64,000 bases of DNA from Enterovibrio norvegicus_B (GTDB taxonomy: Bacteria; Pseudomonadota; Gammaproteobacteria; Enterobacterales; Vibrionaceae). The position numbers were made by a program, and so were the translations under genes. Under the pieces are notes generated by a model. That model ran no database searches. It saw only the letters and a program-made list of their open reading frames with translations, and was not told where the DNA came from. Where the stretch lies: contig NZ_MDAG01000001.1 of assembly GCF_002876705.1 (NCBI RefSeq), forward strand, positions 1-64,000. Reading direction: 5' to 3'. Shown here in pieces: positions 51,745 to 60,287 of this stretch; the stretch's first letter is position 1; each line of letters begins with the position of its first letter.

Positions 51745-52581
51745 TTAGCCATAGCTGAACATGAAATCATCTTCAGTAAGGTCTGAAAGCTGGGTGTTGT
51801 TGAACGTCACTGTGTTTGTTTGTGACAGTTCCAATACCACGGTTGCCCCGACTTGCGTGAGGCTGAGGTCTTCAAACTCATCACCTGTGTATAGCAGCAC
51901 GATGGTGTCTTCACCTTGTGTGTAATCCACTACGCGATCATGGCTCGATTCGGACGGGAATTGCTCGTAGAAAACAAAGAAGTCGTTGCCTTCTCCGCCA
52001 ATGTAGAAATCGTTACCCGTGGTGCCCACGAGGGTGTCATTACCGTCGTTGCCGAACAGACGATCATTGCCGATTCCACCAATAACAAGGTCATCGCCGG
52101 TGCCGCCTAGCATGTCATTGTTGCCCGCAACACCAATCATGACGTCATTGCCCGAGCCTCCACCAATGTAATCGTCACCGCCACCGCCGTAGATGACATC
52201 GTTACCTGCACCACCGATGATGCGATCGCCACCGTCGCCTTCAAACAATGACAGTGGGAATTGAATGTCGCCAAACAAAAAGTCATGAATGTATGGGGCG
52301 TAATCTTCAAGGGAGGTGACATCTGAAGATTGCCATGCGGTGTATAAGATGGCGAGGTAGTCTTCCGCTTCATCGCCAGGCGCAAAGATTTCTTGATCGG
52401 AGAGGTATTCATCTAACCGAAAATCATCCCCCATCAGCAAATCATTGCCGCCAAAGCCAATCAATGTGTCGTCGCCGCTGTCGCCGTTAAGTAAATCGTC
52501 ACCTTGCATGCCGGAGATTTGGTCATCTCCTGTTGTGCCGACCTCGATATAATCAAACTCAATATCGGTCATCGTCGTCAT
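51745..52581 (-). CDS. RTX-type calcium-binding secreted protein
   Basis: A 278-residue protein with glycine-rich nonapeptide repeats in two blocks (about residues 18-52 and 118-195), for example GGNDLLMGDD and GGAGNDVIYGGGGDDYIGG. These bind calcium in a beta-roll. There is no N-terminal signal peptide; the C-terminal region ending with DFMFSYG fits a type I secretion signal. No effector domain is present. No type I secretion genes are adjacent, so the exporter must be elsewhere. Confidence 0.87.
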   Translation of the reverse strand: MTTMTDIEFDYIEVGTTGDDQISGMQGDDLLNGDSGDDTLIGFGGNDLLMGDDFRLDEYLSDQEIFAPGDEAEDYLAILYTAWQSSDVTSLEDYAPYIHDFLFGDIQFPLSLFEGDGGDRIIGGAGNDVIYGGGGDDYIGGGSGNDVMIGVAGNNDMLGGTGDDLVIGGIGNDRLFGNDGNDTLVGTTGNDFYIGGEGNDFFVFYEQFPSESSHDRVVDYTQGEDTIVLLYTGDEFEDLSLTQVGATVVLELSQTNTVTFNNTQLSDLTEDDFMFSYG

Positions 52582-52865
52582 GTTTCTCTCCTTGTAACCC
52601 TGCCAACTAAACGTCCTATTATTTGATGTTGCTGATTTAATTTATGGTATTTGGATACTTTTGTTGTGTCGTTTAGTTGAGATATCACCATAAATAAATC
52701 GATGAGACGCATGTGTTAAGTTTGAGCATATCCCTTGTGGTGCAAGGTGTTAAAGGTGAGTGGTTATTCACATTTTGACGGGGTGAGGTGTGGTAGGGAA
52801 AACAATACGCCGCACGTTAAAAGGCGACGTATTGGTGCATTGCATTCTGGTTATAGCGCCTTGCG

Positions 52866-53261
52866 TTAAGGTACTAGGTCAAACTTTTCTAGCTGCTTGC
52901 ATTCTGGGGTTTCAAAATCTTCCGTCAACTGGTTGCAAGAAAGCGTATTGACGCTTCGCATGCAGGCGACGGCCGCTTTTTGAACGGCAGGATCGTCTGG
53001 AATATCGCGCATTTCAATTTTTGTTTGCTCACAGGCTTGATCCGCAATGCCATTCACCATGGCTTTCATTTGCTCGTTTTGCGCTTGCTCACCGAACATC
53101 TCTGATACACAGACTTTCATTTTTCCACACATATTGTCTAACTCGGTCATGAGTGCTGGAGAGATGGTGGCGTGTGAAATGGCCGGCACAAAAAGCACAG
53201 CCAGGGTTAAGCAGCGAAGGGTGTAAAACAAACGCGCAGATGAAAGACGATGAGTTCGCAT
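52866..53261 (-). CDS. Secreted Cys-rich small protein, unknown
   Basis: A 131-residue protein with a signal peptide (LTLAVLFVPAISHA). The mature part has six Cys (MCGKMKVCVSE, QACEQ, VACMR, LSCNQ, PECKQ) and is helical, similar to small periplasmic Vibrio proteins. Disulfide-stabilised; function unknown. Confidence 0.7.
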   Translation of the reverse strand: MRTHRLSSARLFYTLRCLTLAVLFVPAISHATISPALMTELDNMCGKMKVCVSEMFGEQAQNEQMKAMVNGIADQACEQTKIEMRDIPDDPAVQKAAVACMRSVNTLSCNQLTEDFETPECKQLEKFDLVP

Positions 53262-53421
53262 AAAATATCTCGATAGTGTGTAGAGAAAAAAGGCAAAGAA
53301 AATACGCGTTGCGCATGATTAAAAGCGTAACACTGTTTGGTTCTTTTTCTCTGTTGCAGCAAAGAGATCCGCATGAAAGAACTGGCAAGATTGTTGGCTT
53401 ACTGATTGGGTTTTTATTCAA

Positions 53422-54018
53422 TTAAAGATAGGGCTCAATGACCTTGATACAACGGTCGACTGTTTCTTCCTTTTCACCGACGGGGGCGACGTAATCGACC
53501 ACACGTTTTGCGTGTTCCAGGCCGGCCAATTTAGCAACAACCCACGCCGCGAGATAGTGAGAAGACAGACATCCCCCGGCTGAAGCGAGGTTACCTTGGG
53601 CATAAAACGCTTGATCGAGCACGGTTGCCCCTGACTCTATGAGCAAGGACTTGGTGGTGGCGTCAGTACAGGCAGGTGAATGCTGAAAGAACCCTAGCGA
53701 AGACAGAATTAAAGCGCCTGAGCATTGGCTACCAATACACTGCTTTTTCGGATTAAGCGCAATACGGTGTAATACATCGATGTTGCTGGCGATGTCTCGT
53801 GATGCTTTTCCACTGCCAACCAACACAGCATCTGCACTGTTCGCAAATTCGAGTGGCTGTTGAGTTCTCACTGTGACACCGTTCATTGAGGTGACATGAT
53901 CATTTGGGCTGCAAAGGTGAACACGCCAGCCAAATGATTTCATGCGATTAAGCATACTGAGCGCGACGAAGGCGTCCATTTCATTGAAACCTTCAAACGT
54001 GAGAATGGCAATGTCCAT
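53422..54018 (-). CDS. DJ-1/PfpI family protein
   Basis: A 198-residue glutamine-amidotransferase-fold protein of the DJ-1/PfpI superfamily. The ATG at 54018 (MDIAILTFEGFNEMDAF) has GAGGGC upstream. The nucleophile elbow is CIGSQCSGALIL, with Cys at the elbow followed by SGA, and a later conserved SAGGCLSSHYLAAW block. It could be a hydratase, deglycase-like or isonitrile-hydratase-like enzyme; the exact activity cannot be given. Confidence 0.85.
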   Translation of the reverse strand: MDIAILTFEGFNEMDAFVALSMLNRMKSFGWRVHLCSPNDHVTSMNGVTVRTQQPLEFANSADAVLVGSGKASRDIASNIDVLHRIALNPKKQCIGSQCSGALILSSLGFFQHSPACTDATTKSLLIESGATVLDQAFYAQGNLASAGGCLSSHYLAAWVVAKLAGLEHAKRVVDYVAPVGEKEETVDRCIKVIEPYL

Positions 54019-54073
54019 GATGCTGCCCTCGTGCATAATGTGGTCGTTCAACGCATCGAATTCATCATTCGAT

Positions 54074-54673
54074 CTAGTCGACCAATTCAACCCCTAGACT
54101 TTCGAGTAAGTTTAACGCTTCGTAGCGAGAGAATTTTGCACCCGTCACACGATTTTCCAATACATTCAAAAACACATTGGTGGATTCGGTGAAATCCACG
54201 TTTTGTAGATTTGTGCGCATGAACTGAGCGCGGTCAAAATCGCAGTAGGTCAGGGTAGATTCGGTAAAATCGCCATCACGGAAATCGACGTCGTGCAGTT
54301 TGCATTCAGACAGTGTGAGTGCATGCAGGGTAAGGCCAAAAAAGGAGGCGTCGGTCAGAATACATTGGGTGAATGTCAGCTCGGCATCAACGCGGTACGT
54401 TGGCCATTCTGCCCTTGTCCAATCAATGCCTACCATTTTACAGGCGTTAAACACCACCTCGTTAAATTTAGAAAAAGGGATGTTTAACAAGCTTAAGTTG
54501 CAGCGGGTGAAGGTGCAGTTGATGAATTTGCTGCTGCGAAACTCAGCGGATGAAAAGTGGCAATCGATGAATTCACATTCTTCAAACTCACACTGCATGA
54601 AGGTTTCATCGTTGAGTTCAAGCTTGTTGAACGTTTCGTTGTAATACTCGTTATTGCTTTCGATGGTTTGCAC
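54074..54673 (-). CDS. Pentapeptide-repeat protein, McbG/Qnr-like
   Basis: A 199-residue protein. The GTG at 54673 has TGAGGGAA upstream and is favoured. Repeats of the A(D/N)LXX type run from about residue 28 to 170 (FMQCEFEECEFIDCHFSSAEF read in fives), forming a right-handed beta-helix. The C-terminal RYEALNLLESLGVELVD closely parallels the dimerisation end of Qnr and McbG (LLMERLGIAVIG in QnrA). Such proteins protect DNA gyrase from toxins or quinolones. A gyrase-protecting role is inferred only. Confidence 0.82.
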   Translation of the reverse strand: MQTIESNNEYYNETFNKLELNDETFMQCEFEECEFIDCHFSSAEFRSSKFINCTFTRCNLSLLNIPFSKFNEVVFNACKMVGIDWTRAEWPTYRVDAELTFTQCILTDASFFGLTLHALTLSECKLHDVDFRDGDFTESTLTYCDFDRAQFMRTNLQNVDFTESTNVFLNVLENRVTGAKFSRYEALNLLESLGVELVD

Positions 54674-54846
54674 GGTTCCCTCAGAAGATATCCGCAAACA
54701 AGAAGGGTATTTAAAACGCAAGATAACGGTGTGTCTAGGGATTTATGGGCGGTGATGAGCAGGCTGTAACGACACACTCTTTTTTGGGAAAAAACGCGCG
54801 AGAATGTTGAATAGCGCCTTTTTCTCTGAGCAACGTAGAAGCAAAA

Positions 54847-54867
54847 AAACGGCCATGATGGCCGTTT
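54847..54867 (-). terminator. Terminator of the MerR gene
   Basis: The stem AAACGGCC/GGCCGTTT with a 5-base loop, followed on the minus strand by seven T. Confidence 0.85.
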
Positions 54868-54896
54868 AATGTACGTGTCTGCGCTAGGTGATGCCG

Positions 54897-55421
54897 TTAC
54901 GCTTCTTTTGACCAAGTGCGGATCCTGGTAATTTCTTCTTCGTCGATGTTTAGCGATTCAAGAAACTCTTGGTGCGCATCGGGCTCCATCTTTTCGAATT
55001 GCTTGTGCCAGTTCATCATGTCTTCCTCGCGCATGCCTGCAGCGACCATAATGTCTACCCAGCGTTCTTTGGTTACCATGTTTTGCTCCAGTAATCTTGG
55101 TTGCTCTAACAAGATGACAATGGCTTTTTGCTGCTGACGTAACCGTTGGATTTCGTTTTCCAAGGCGTTGAATTGGTCTCGCAGAATATGTTCTTGCGTC
55201 ATGTCATCTTCCCGATCGAGAAGAGGCGCGATCTTGTTAATAGGTACACCGTAAGACCGATACGCCAAGATAGCGGATAAGCGTTTGGCTTCATTCTCTC
55301 CGTACCATCGATACCCGTTTTCCGCACGGTAAGAGGGGTTAAGAAGCCCTTCACGTTCGTAATACAAGATGGTGGTACGAGATACTCGGTGTTGTTTTGC
55401 CAATTGACTGATCGTTTGCAT
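54897..55421 (-). CDS. MerR-family transcriptional regulator
   Basis: A 174-residue MerR protein. The ATG at 55421 (MQTISQLAKQHRVSRTTILY) starts the helix-turn-helix. YYEREGLLNPSYRAENGYRWY is the usual second DNA-binding segment. A coiled coil follows (FNALENEIQRLRQQQ), then an acidic effector region unlike the Cys-rich metal sensors. The next gene on this strand is the McbG/Qnr-like protein, though a terminator separates them. Confidence 0.87.
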   Translation of the reverse strand: MQTISQLAKQHRVSRTTILYYEREGLLNPSYRAENGYRWYGENEAKRLSAILAYRSYGVPINKIAPLLDREDDMTQEHILRDQFNALENEIQRLRQQQKAIVILLEQPRLLEQNMVTKERWVDIMVAAGMREEDMMNWHKQFEKMEPDAHQEFLESLNIDEEEITRIRTWSKEA

Positions 55422-55839
55422 CGTTGCCTTTGTCCTTTGAACGTTCGCATCATTCCTCAAAACAGGAACACTGTTCTCTTCTCTCTCTAAAACTGGAGTC
55501 TCAACCCGATACTCATAGACAGGTCAACACGGAGTTAAGCGTTTTCTTGGTTTTTTGTCGATGTGTGGTTCCACGAGGGATCATATTTACACAATGCAAT
55601 CTGAAAGCTCACATCTTCATGTTTCCTCGACATAAAGAGGGCGATCGCTTGTTTTAAATTTTTCCATATGAAAGTGTAATGTTTTATTGGTTGTGCGATT
55701 AGTATCCAAATTTGATTTTAAAATACACTGTACCTATAATGGCGGCCGTGACGAAAAGAGCCGTTCATCACAAAGCAAAGATATTGCTGCTTTGCAGTTG
55801 TTTGGATATACCTTTCAGGGAAAAGGGATTGCTAGCTTA
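55422..55839. other. Intergenic region between divergent genes
   Basis: About 420 bases. An in-frame extension of the next gene exists but lacks a ribosome site. No clear repeat or operator. Confidence 0.4.
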
Positions 55840-56268
55840 ATGTATACGTTCTTTTATACGCTCATTGGATTGTTTTTTATCAGCTTGTACTTTGAGTCTG
55901 CCCGTTCGGCACTGCCAGCAACAGCTTTTCAGGTTGCGCTGCCTATCGCGCCATCTTTCACGCCGACGACAAGTTTTGATGGAACATGGGAAGGAAAGCA
56001 TGTCGATGAAAATGGCCAGCGCAAGTGCCCAGCCTCAGAGGTTTTAGGCACGATTCGCAATGGCTTCGTGTCTTTCCAAATTTCGCATGACAATTCGACC
56101 CTAAAAGGCTGGATCTCGGAAGCTGGCGAGCTAGAAATCTACAGCGACAGCGCACAATGGGGCTATCACTTTTCAGGGAGCGCGAGCCATGATGCGTTGA
56201 AGGGAGAGTGGGGAGTGAGTAATGCCGCGTGCAATGGACATTGGTCAATGTCTCGTGTATCTGTCTGA
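55840..56268 (+). CDS. Secreted small protein, unknown
   Basis: A 142-residue protein. The ATG at 55840 (MYTFFYTLIGLFFISLYFES) gives an N-terminal hydrophobic signal or anchor. The mature part is strand-rich with Trp and Gly residues (DGTWEGKHVD, LKGWISEAGELEI, ALKGEWGVSNAACNGHW) and two Cys, like small lipocalin-like or beta-sandwich exported domains. No function is assigned. Confidence 0.6.
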   Translation: MYTFFYTLIGLFFISLYFESARSALPATAFQVALPIAPSFTPTTSFDGTWEGKHVDENGQRKCPASEVLGTIRNGFVSFQISHDNSTLKGWISEAGELEIYSDSAQWGYHFSGSASHDALKGEWGVSNAACNGHWSMSRVSV

Positions 56269-56433
56269 TAACCTTTAATCTTTTTGCAATTTCGAGACTT
56301 GATACGAATGGTTCGTGTCTGCAGTCGCCAGTAATTAACATATCGTTTACATTGTCACTGTCTACACAATTTTAAAACGGCGCTGTTATCGCGTCGCGTT
56401 TGGAAACATAGGTTTCGTCGTTTAGGGGCAGAT

Positions 56434-56832
56434 ATGGTCAATGTTTTCTATTCCTTCCGTGGTGAACACCCTGAAATGCAGCACGTTGAAGTGCAAACAT
56501 CGCATTATCACGATGCGGTAGATTTGATTGATAAGTATCCGTGGCGTGAAGAAGTCGCGTTGTTTGAAGAGCATGGAGAAGGCGGTGGGTTGTTTTTCAC
56601 TGTCGGGGATGAAGACGATAAGTACGCGTGTTTTCAATTGGTGCCAACAGAGCCAGATAAAGGCTTGTTGTGTTTCTGGTTGGTGCTAGATAAGGGCTTT
56701 CTTGGTATTTTTGGAAAGAAAACGATCAATACTCCCTTTGAAGAAGTGTCGATTTCGGAAGCGAAATCGAAAATTAAGCCGCTTTTTGATTACTCCATTG
56801 AACAGCTCTACGAATGCCATAAAAAGCCTTAA
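56434..56832 (+). CDS. Conserved hypothetical protein
   Basis: A 132-residue soluble acidic protein with no Cys-based motif or membrane segment. Pattern FFTVGDEDDKYACFQL and LCFWLVLDKGFLG suggests a small alpha/beta domain. Monocistronic. Unknown. Confidence 0.65.
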   Translation: MVNVFYSFRGEHPEMQHVEVQTSHYHDAVDLIDKYPWREEVALFEEHGEGGGLFFTVGDEDDKYACFQLVPTEPDKGLLCFWLVLDKGFLGIFGKKTINTPFEEVSISEAKSKIKPLFDYSIEQLYECHKKP

Positions 56833-56919
56833 CGTCACACGTTAGAATGTGCCACATCGCTTTTGCCTTTGTGTTGTCTATCATTAACGCTGAAAGTTCC
56901 AATGACTTAGGTGGTACAC

Positions 56920-57378
56920 ATGTCGACAATCTACTTCTATGAACCCGACGACCCGTTTGGTTTCCTTTCAAATTTTTATCTCGCCCCCTTGCTTATTGAT
57001 GGTCAAACGTGGCTGTGCTCTGAGCATTATTACCATGCGCAGAAATTCGAATGCCAAGATATTCGCAACGTGATTCAGCAAGCCCCCACCCCCGACGATG
57101 CTTTCCGGTTGAGCCGCCAATATGCGGATGCGGTGTGCGAGGAATGGATGGACATTCGTGTGGATGTGATGCGCCTGGTCGTGATGAAAAAATTTGAGCA
57201 ACACGATGACTTGAAGCAGCAACTTTTGGCAACGAAGGATCGCTTTCTTGCGGAATGTTCTCCCTGTGATGCATTTTGGGGCATCGATCGTGACGGTGTC
57301 GGTGAGAATAAACTTGGGCAAATTTTGATGGACGTTCGTGAAAAGTTGGCGACAACGCAAGGCGTTTTATCATTGTAA
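56920..57378 (+). CDS. NADAR-domain (YbiA-like) N-glycosidase
   Basis: A 152-residue protein of the NADAR family. The ATG at 56920 has AGGTGG upstream. Family blocks: FYEPDDPFGFLSNFYLAP, SEHYYHAQKF and the closing FWGIDRDGVGENKLGQILM. YbiA-type members cleave the N-glycosidic bond of early riboflavin intermediates to remove toxic damage products; other members act on ADP-ribose-linked bases and occur in defence loci. This gene stands alone, so a housekeeping YbiA role is more likely. Confidence 0.88.
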   Translation: MSTIYFYEPDDPFGFLSNFYLAPLLIDGQTWLCSEHYYHAQKFECQDIRNVIQQAPTPDDAFRLSRQYADAVCEEWMDIRVDVMRLVVMKKFEQHDDLKQQLLATKDRFLAECSPCDAFWGIDRDGVGENKLGQILMDVREKLATTQGVLSL

Positions 57379-58126
57379 AATCTGGGGTTTATGTAGAGTA
57401 ATGCGTACGGTGTGTTGGAAATATTATGCGCTCTGTATGGGTTTTTGACTTTTAGAAACGGAGAATGTGCCTACAAAATAAGAATTCAGTGTTATTCCCT
57501 TCTGTTGATCAGCCTTCAACTCTCTCCACTGCTATTGTGAAACCATAAATGTAATGCTGGAAAATACTGGGCATGTGCTGAGTGCACATCTCCAATCGTT
57601 TTGATTTTCCACGCTTTCGACTTCGACGACATGATTGCCCGTCATGTTGTCAATCAACTCGGCTTCTATAAGTAGTGCTGCCAAGTAATGTAGAGACGGT
57701 TGCGTTAGCAATAGAGTTATCGTTTTCACTATTGCTAAATGGTAAACCGTCAATAGGCAAGAAAAGTCAGTGCAATGGCAGGTGGGACAAGCAAGATTTT
57801 GAGGTTCTAACTGAATGATGTGAAGCAGTAAACCCTAAAAACTTGCCTGTATATTTTGATCACTTGTGACTTCAACATCTTGATAGAGGTCGAAACAGGG
57901 CAAACGGCTCAATGCGAAGGCTTTGACGTTTTGGCTTGTACTGCGCGTTGCGTGTGTGTTTGTGCGCGGCGCGAATGATTACTATCGAGATTGCACGCTA
58001 AATAAGGCATCTAACACGAACGAATGGATTTGTGTTGACTTCGATTCCTAAGGGCAATGATTTGCCCTTGCGCAGTAGGCCTTGAGCGGTTTCAACACAG
58101 GTGTTAAAGCCCATTAAGGGGGATAC
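57379..58126. other. Gene-free interval upstream of the PrsR-like regulator
   Basis: About 750 bases. A 73-codon minus-strand frame (57532-57753) has hydrophobic then mixed content but no family resemblance or good ribosome site. Otherwise nothing recognised. Confidence 0.4.
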
Positions 58127-59485
58127 ATGGTTGATACTATTAGAAGCGATGCATCATCACTTCAACAAACATTACTCATTATTGAGGACGATCCAGAGAA
58201 CTTACGGCGTCTGGGAAGATTACTTGAAGACATGGGAACGGTTGTTACATCGAGCCGTTCTGATGCCATTTCGGCACTTAGACATCATCAACCGCATGTG
58301 ATTGTGATGGGCGATTTGGTCATGGCTGACCTGACGCTTGTTAGCGATATTCTCGCGCTGGATAAGAAAAATAAGATTCTCGCTTTAGTGGGTAATGAAA
58401 ATACACAAACGGTGCAACCGGCTTTCGAGTTGGGTGCATTTGATGTGGTGGGGCGCGAGCTGAACGATCCTTTACTTAAGCTGGTGGTGAAGCGTGCTGC
58501 GCATGTTGCCAAAGTTGAAAAGGATCTTGCTCGACTCAGTAAACAGGAAAAACGTGAAGACCAGTTTGTTGGCAATAGCTCGCAAGTGTTGCAGCTAATG
58601 CGCATGGTCGATCGTGTTGCATTGACTGACGTTAATACGCTCATTGTGGGCGAAAGCGGAACAGGCAAGGGACTTCTGGCACGGGCTACGCATGACAAAG
58701 GTCCGCGAAGAGAGGCACCTTTCATTGCGATTAATTGTGCTTCAGTGCCTGATCATCTGTTAGAAGCTGAGTTGTTTGGTACAGAAAGTGGTTCTGCGTC
58801 TGAAGGCTACCGTGTCACGGTAGGTAAGATTGAAGCGGCAGAAGGGGGAACGTTATTTCTTGATGAAATCGGAGATATGCCTCTAGCACTCCAATCTAAA
58901 TTACTTCGTTTCATGCAAGAAAGGATGGTGAACCGCATTGGCGGCCAGCAACCGATTCCTGTAGATGTGAAGATAGTGAGTGCGACCTATCAAGACATGG
59001 GCAGCCGTGTTGCGGAGAAGCGCTTTAGAGAAGATCTGTTCTATCGTATTGGTGAAGTGACAATTCATATTCCTCCATTGCGGGAGCGTCCGGATGACAT
59101 CATGCTCCTCGCAAAGACTTTTCTGAATGAATTTAGTCACAGCATGAACAGAAACATTCTTGGCTTTACAGAAGATGCGATTGAAGCCTTGCTCGAACAC
59201 CCTTGGCCGGGGAACGTCAGAGAACTTCAAAACAAGGTGAAATCCGCGGTGATTTTGGCCGATGGTAATAAGATTGCGACTGCCGATCTTATGCTGACCA
59301 AGGAACAGAAGAAAGACAGCGGTTTGCCGTTGAACTTACGTCAAGTACGTGAAGAGGCAGAGCGTCATGCTGTTTCTCGTGCATTGTTACGTGCTGAGGG
59401 GAACATGTCTCAAACCGCCAACTTGCTTGGTGTGTCTCGTCCTACTCTCTACACCTTGATCGATAAGTACTCGCTTCAACGTTAA
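58127..59485 (+). CDS. NtrC/PrsR-like response regulator lacking GAFTGA
   Basis: A 452-residue regulator: receiver domain (about 14-125), AAA+ domain (about 150-385) and Fis-type HTH (about 400-450). The C-terminal LNLRQVREEAERHAVSRALL and SRPTLYTLIDKYSL look like PrsR, the regulator of PEP-CTERM/exosortase polysaccharide loci. Walker A (GESGTGK, 175-181) and Walker B (FLDEIGD) are intact. The sigma-54 contact loop GAFTGA is replaced by GSASEG (222-227). In the receiver, the phospho-acceptor region reads VIVMGDLVMAD, with Gly62 apparently at the acceptor place and Asp63 one residue later. It may act with sigma-70, as VpsR does. Confidence 0.85.
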   Translation: MVDTIRSDASSLQQTLLIIEDDPENLRRLGRLLEDMGTVVTSSRSDAISALRHHQPHVIVMGDLVMADLTLVSDILALDKKNKILALVGNENTQTVQPAFELGAFDVVGRELNDPLLKLVVKRAAHVAKVEKDLARLSKQEKREDQFVGNSSQVLQLMRMVDRVALTDVNTLIVGESGTGKGLLARATHDKGPRREAPFIAINCASVPDHLLEAELFGTESGSASEGYRVTVGKIEAAEGGTLFLDEIGDMPLALQSKLLRFMQERMVNRIGGQQPIPVDVKIVSATYQDMGSRVAEKRFREDLFYRIGEVTIHIPPLRERPDDIMLLAKTFLNEFSHSMNRNILGFTEDAIEALLEHPWPGNVRELQNKVKSAVILADGNKIATADLMLTKEQKKDSGLPLNLRQVREEAERHAVSRALLRAEGNMSQTANLLGVSRPTLYTLIDKYSLQR

Positions 59486-59505
59486 CACATGATTTTGTGT
59501 GTGAT

Positions 59506-59545
59506 TTTCCATCGCTCGCGTTTTGTTTGCAAGCGATGGGAAATC
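59506..59545 (+). terminator. Terminator-like hairpin
   Basis: TTTCCATCGCT pairs with AAGCGATGGGAAA (near-perfect) across a 14-base loop, 21 bp after the regulator stop. Confidence 0.6.
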
Positions 59546-59640
59546 CGTTGAAGTGTCTCATGTCTTACCTCTGCGACGATTGTGAAAGTAACCCCAAATT
59601 TCACAAGGAAAATCCCTCACAGGTTATACAGTTAATGATG

Positions 59641-59700
59641 TATACCCAAGTAACATGAAGTTGCTCGCTGAATTCGGAATCCTCAGATTAGTTGGGTATA
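59641..59700. repeat. 60-bp palindrome-ended repeat (MITE/ERIC-like)
   Basis: It begins TATACCCAA and ends with the exact complement TTGGGTATA. It sits between two genes, outside coding sequence. The same 9-base end, alone, occurs at 61021. The form recalls ERIC-like intergenic repeats of vibrios. Confidence 0.6.
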
Positions 59701-59765
59701 ACGCTAAGGAATGCGAGTGATTTGGGAAGGATAGGTTTAACTCAGCAAAGTGGTGGGGTGTTGAT

Positions 59766-60080
59766 ATGAGAATGTCCGAGTTTGTGGATAACAATCTAGT
59801 GCTAAAAGCAGATGTTGATGTGTGCTTAGCAGATGATTTTACTTTAGATGCATGTTCCTATGAATCTGGCGACCAAATGGTGCTGTTCAGCCCAATGACA
59901 GGCGACGTGTTAGTGTGCGATAGCGCAACCAGTGTGTTTCTCTCCCTTCTTGAAAAAAACCTCCCTCTCGGCGCGGCCTTATCTGCGCTTTCTGTGTGCC
60001 CCCCTGATTATGCGCAAAAGTTGTTACGTGAACTCGAACGTATGGAAATCATCCGATTAGCAGGCGTGAACTGGAGCTGA
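59766..60080 (+). CDS. PqqD-like peptide of the HPr-rel-A type
   Basis: A 104-residue protein. MVLFSPMTGDVLVCDSATSVF, then LLRELERMEIIRL, fits the PqqD/RRE fold of the HPr-rel-A system (TIGR04353 type). There the peptide accompanies an HprK-like kinase and a nucleotidyltransferase. Neither partner is adjacent, so it is an orphan copy, possibly under the upstream regulator. Confidence 0.65.
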   Translation: MRMSEFVDNNLVLKADVDVCLADDFTLDACSYESGDQMVLFSPMTGDVLVCDSATSVFLSLLEKNLPLGAALSALSVCPPDYAQKLLRELERMEIIRLAGVNWS

Positions 60081-60287
60081 TTTATCACGTCATGTTCCTC
60101 GCACTGTTTCGGTCAGTATTGCTGACACGCTCTTCTTACCGTTTTTCATGATGTATTAGTGTTCTTGATGATGCAGTGATGTTCGGCTGAATGGTCGGTC
60201 GATTAACTGTTTGATTTCTGGAGAGACGAAAGCTGTTTTCTTCTGTTTGCTGAGGTATGCTTTACGCATGACTTTTTATGGTTCAGT

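Noticed and set aside
57532..57753. 73-codon minus-strand frame
   Set aside because: It has no ribosome site, no recognised domain and an odd composition. I keep it only as a remark on the interval.
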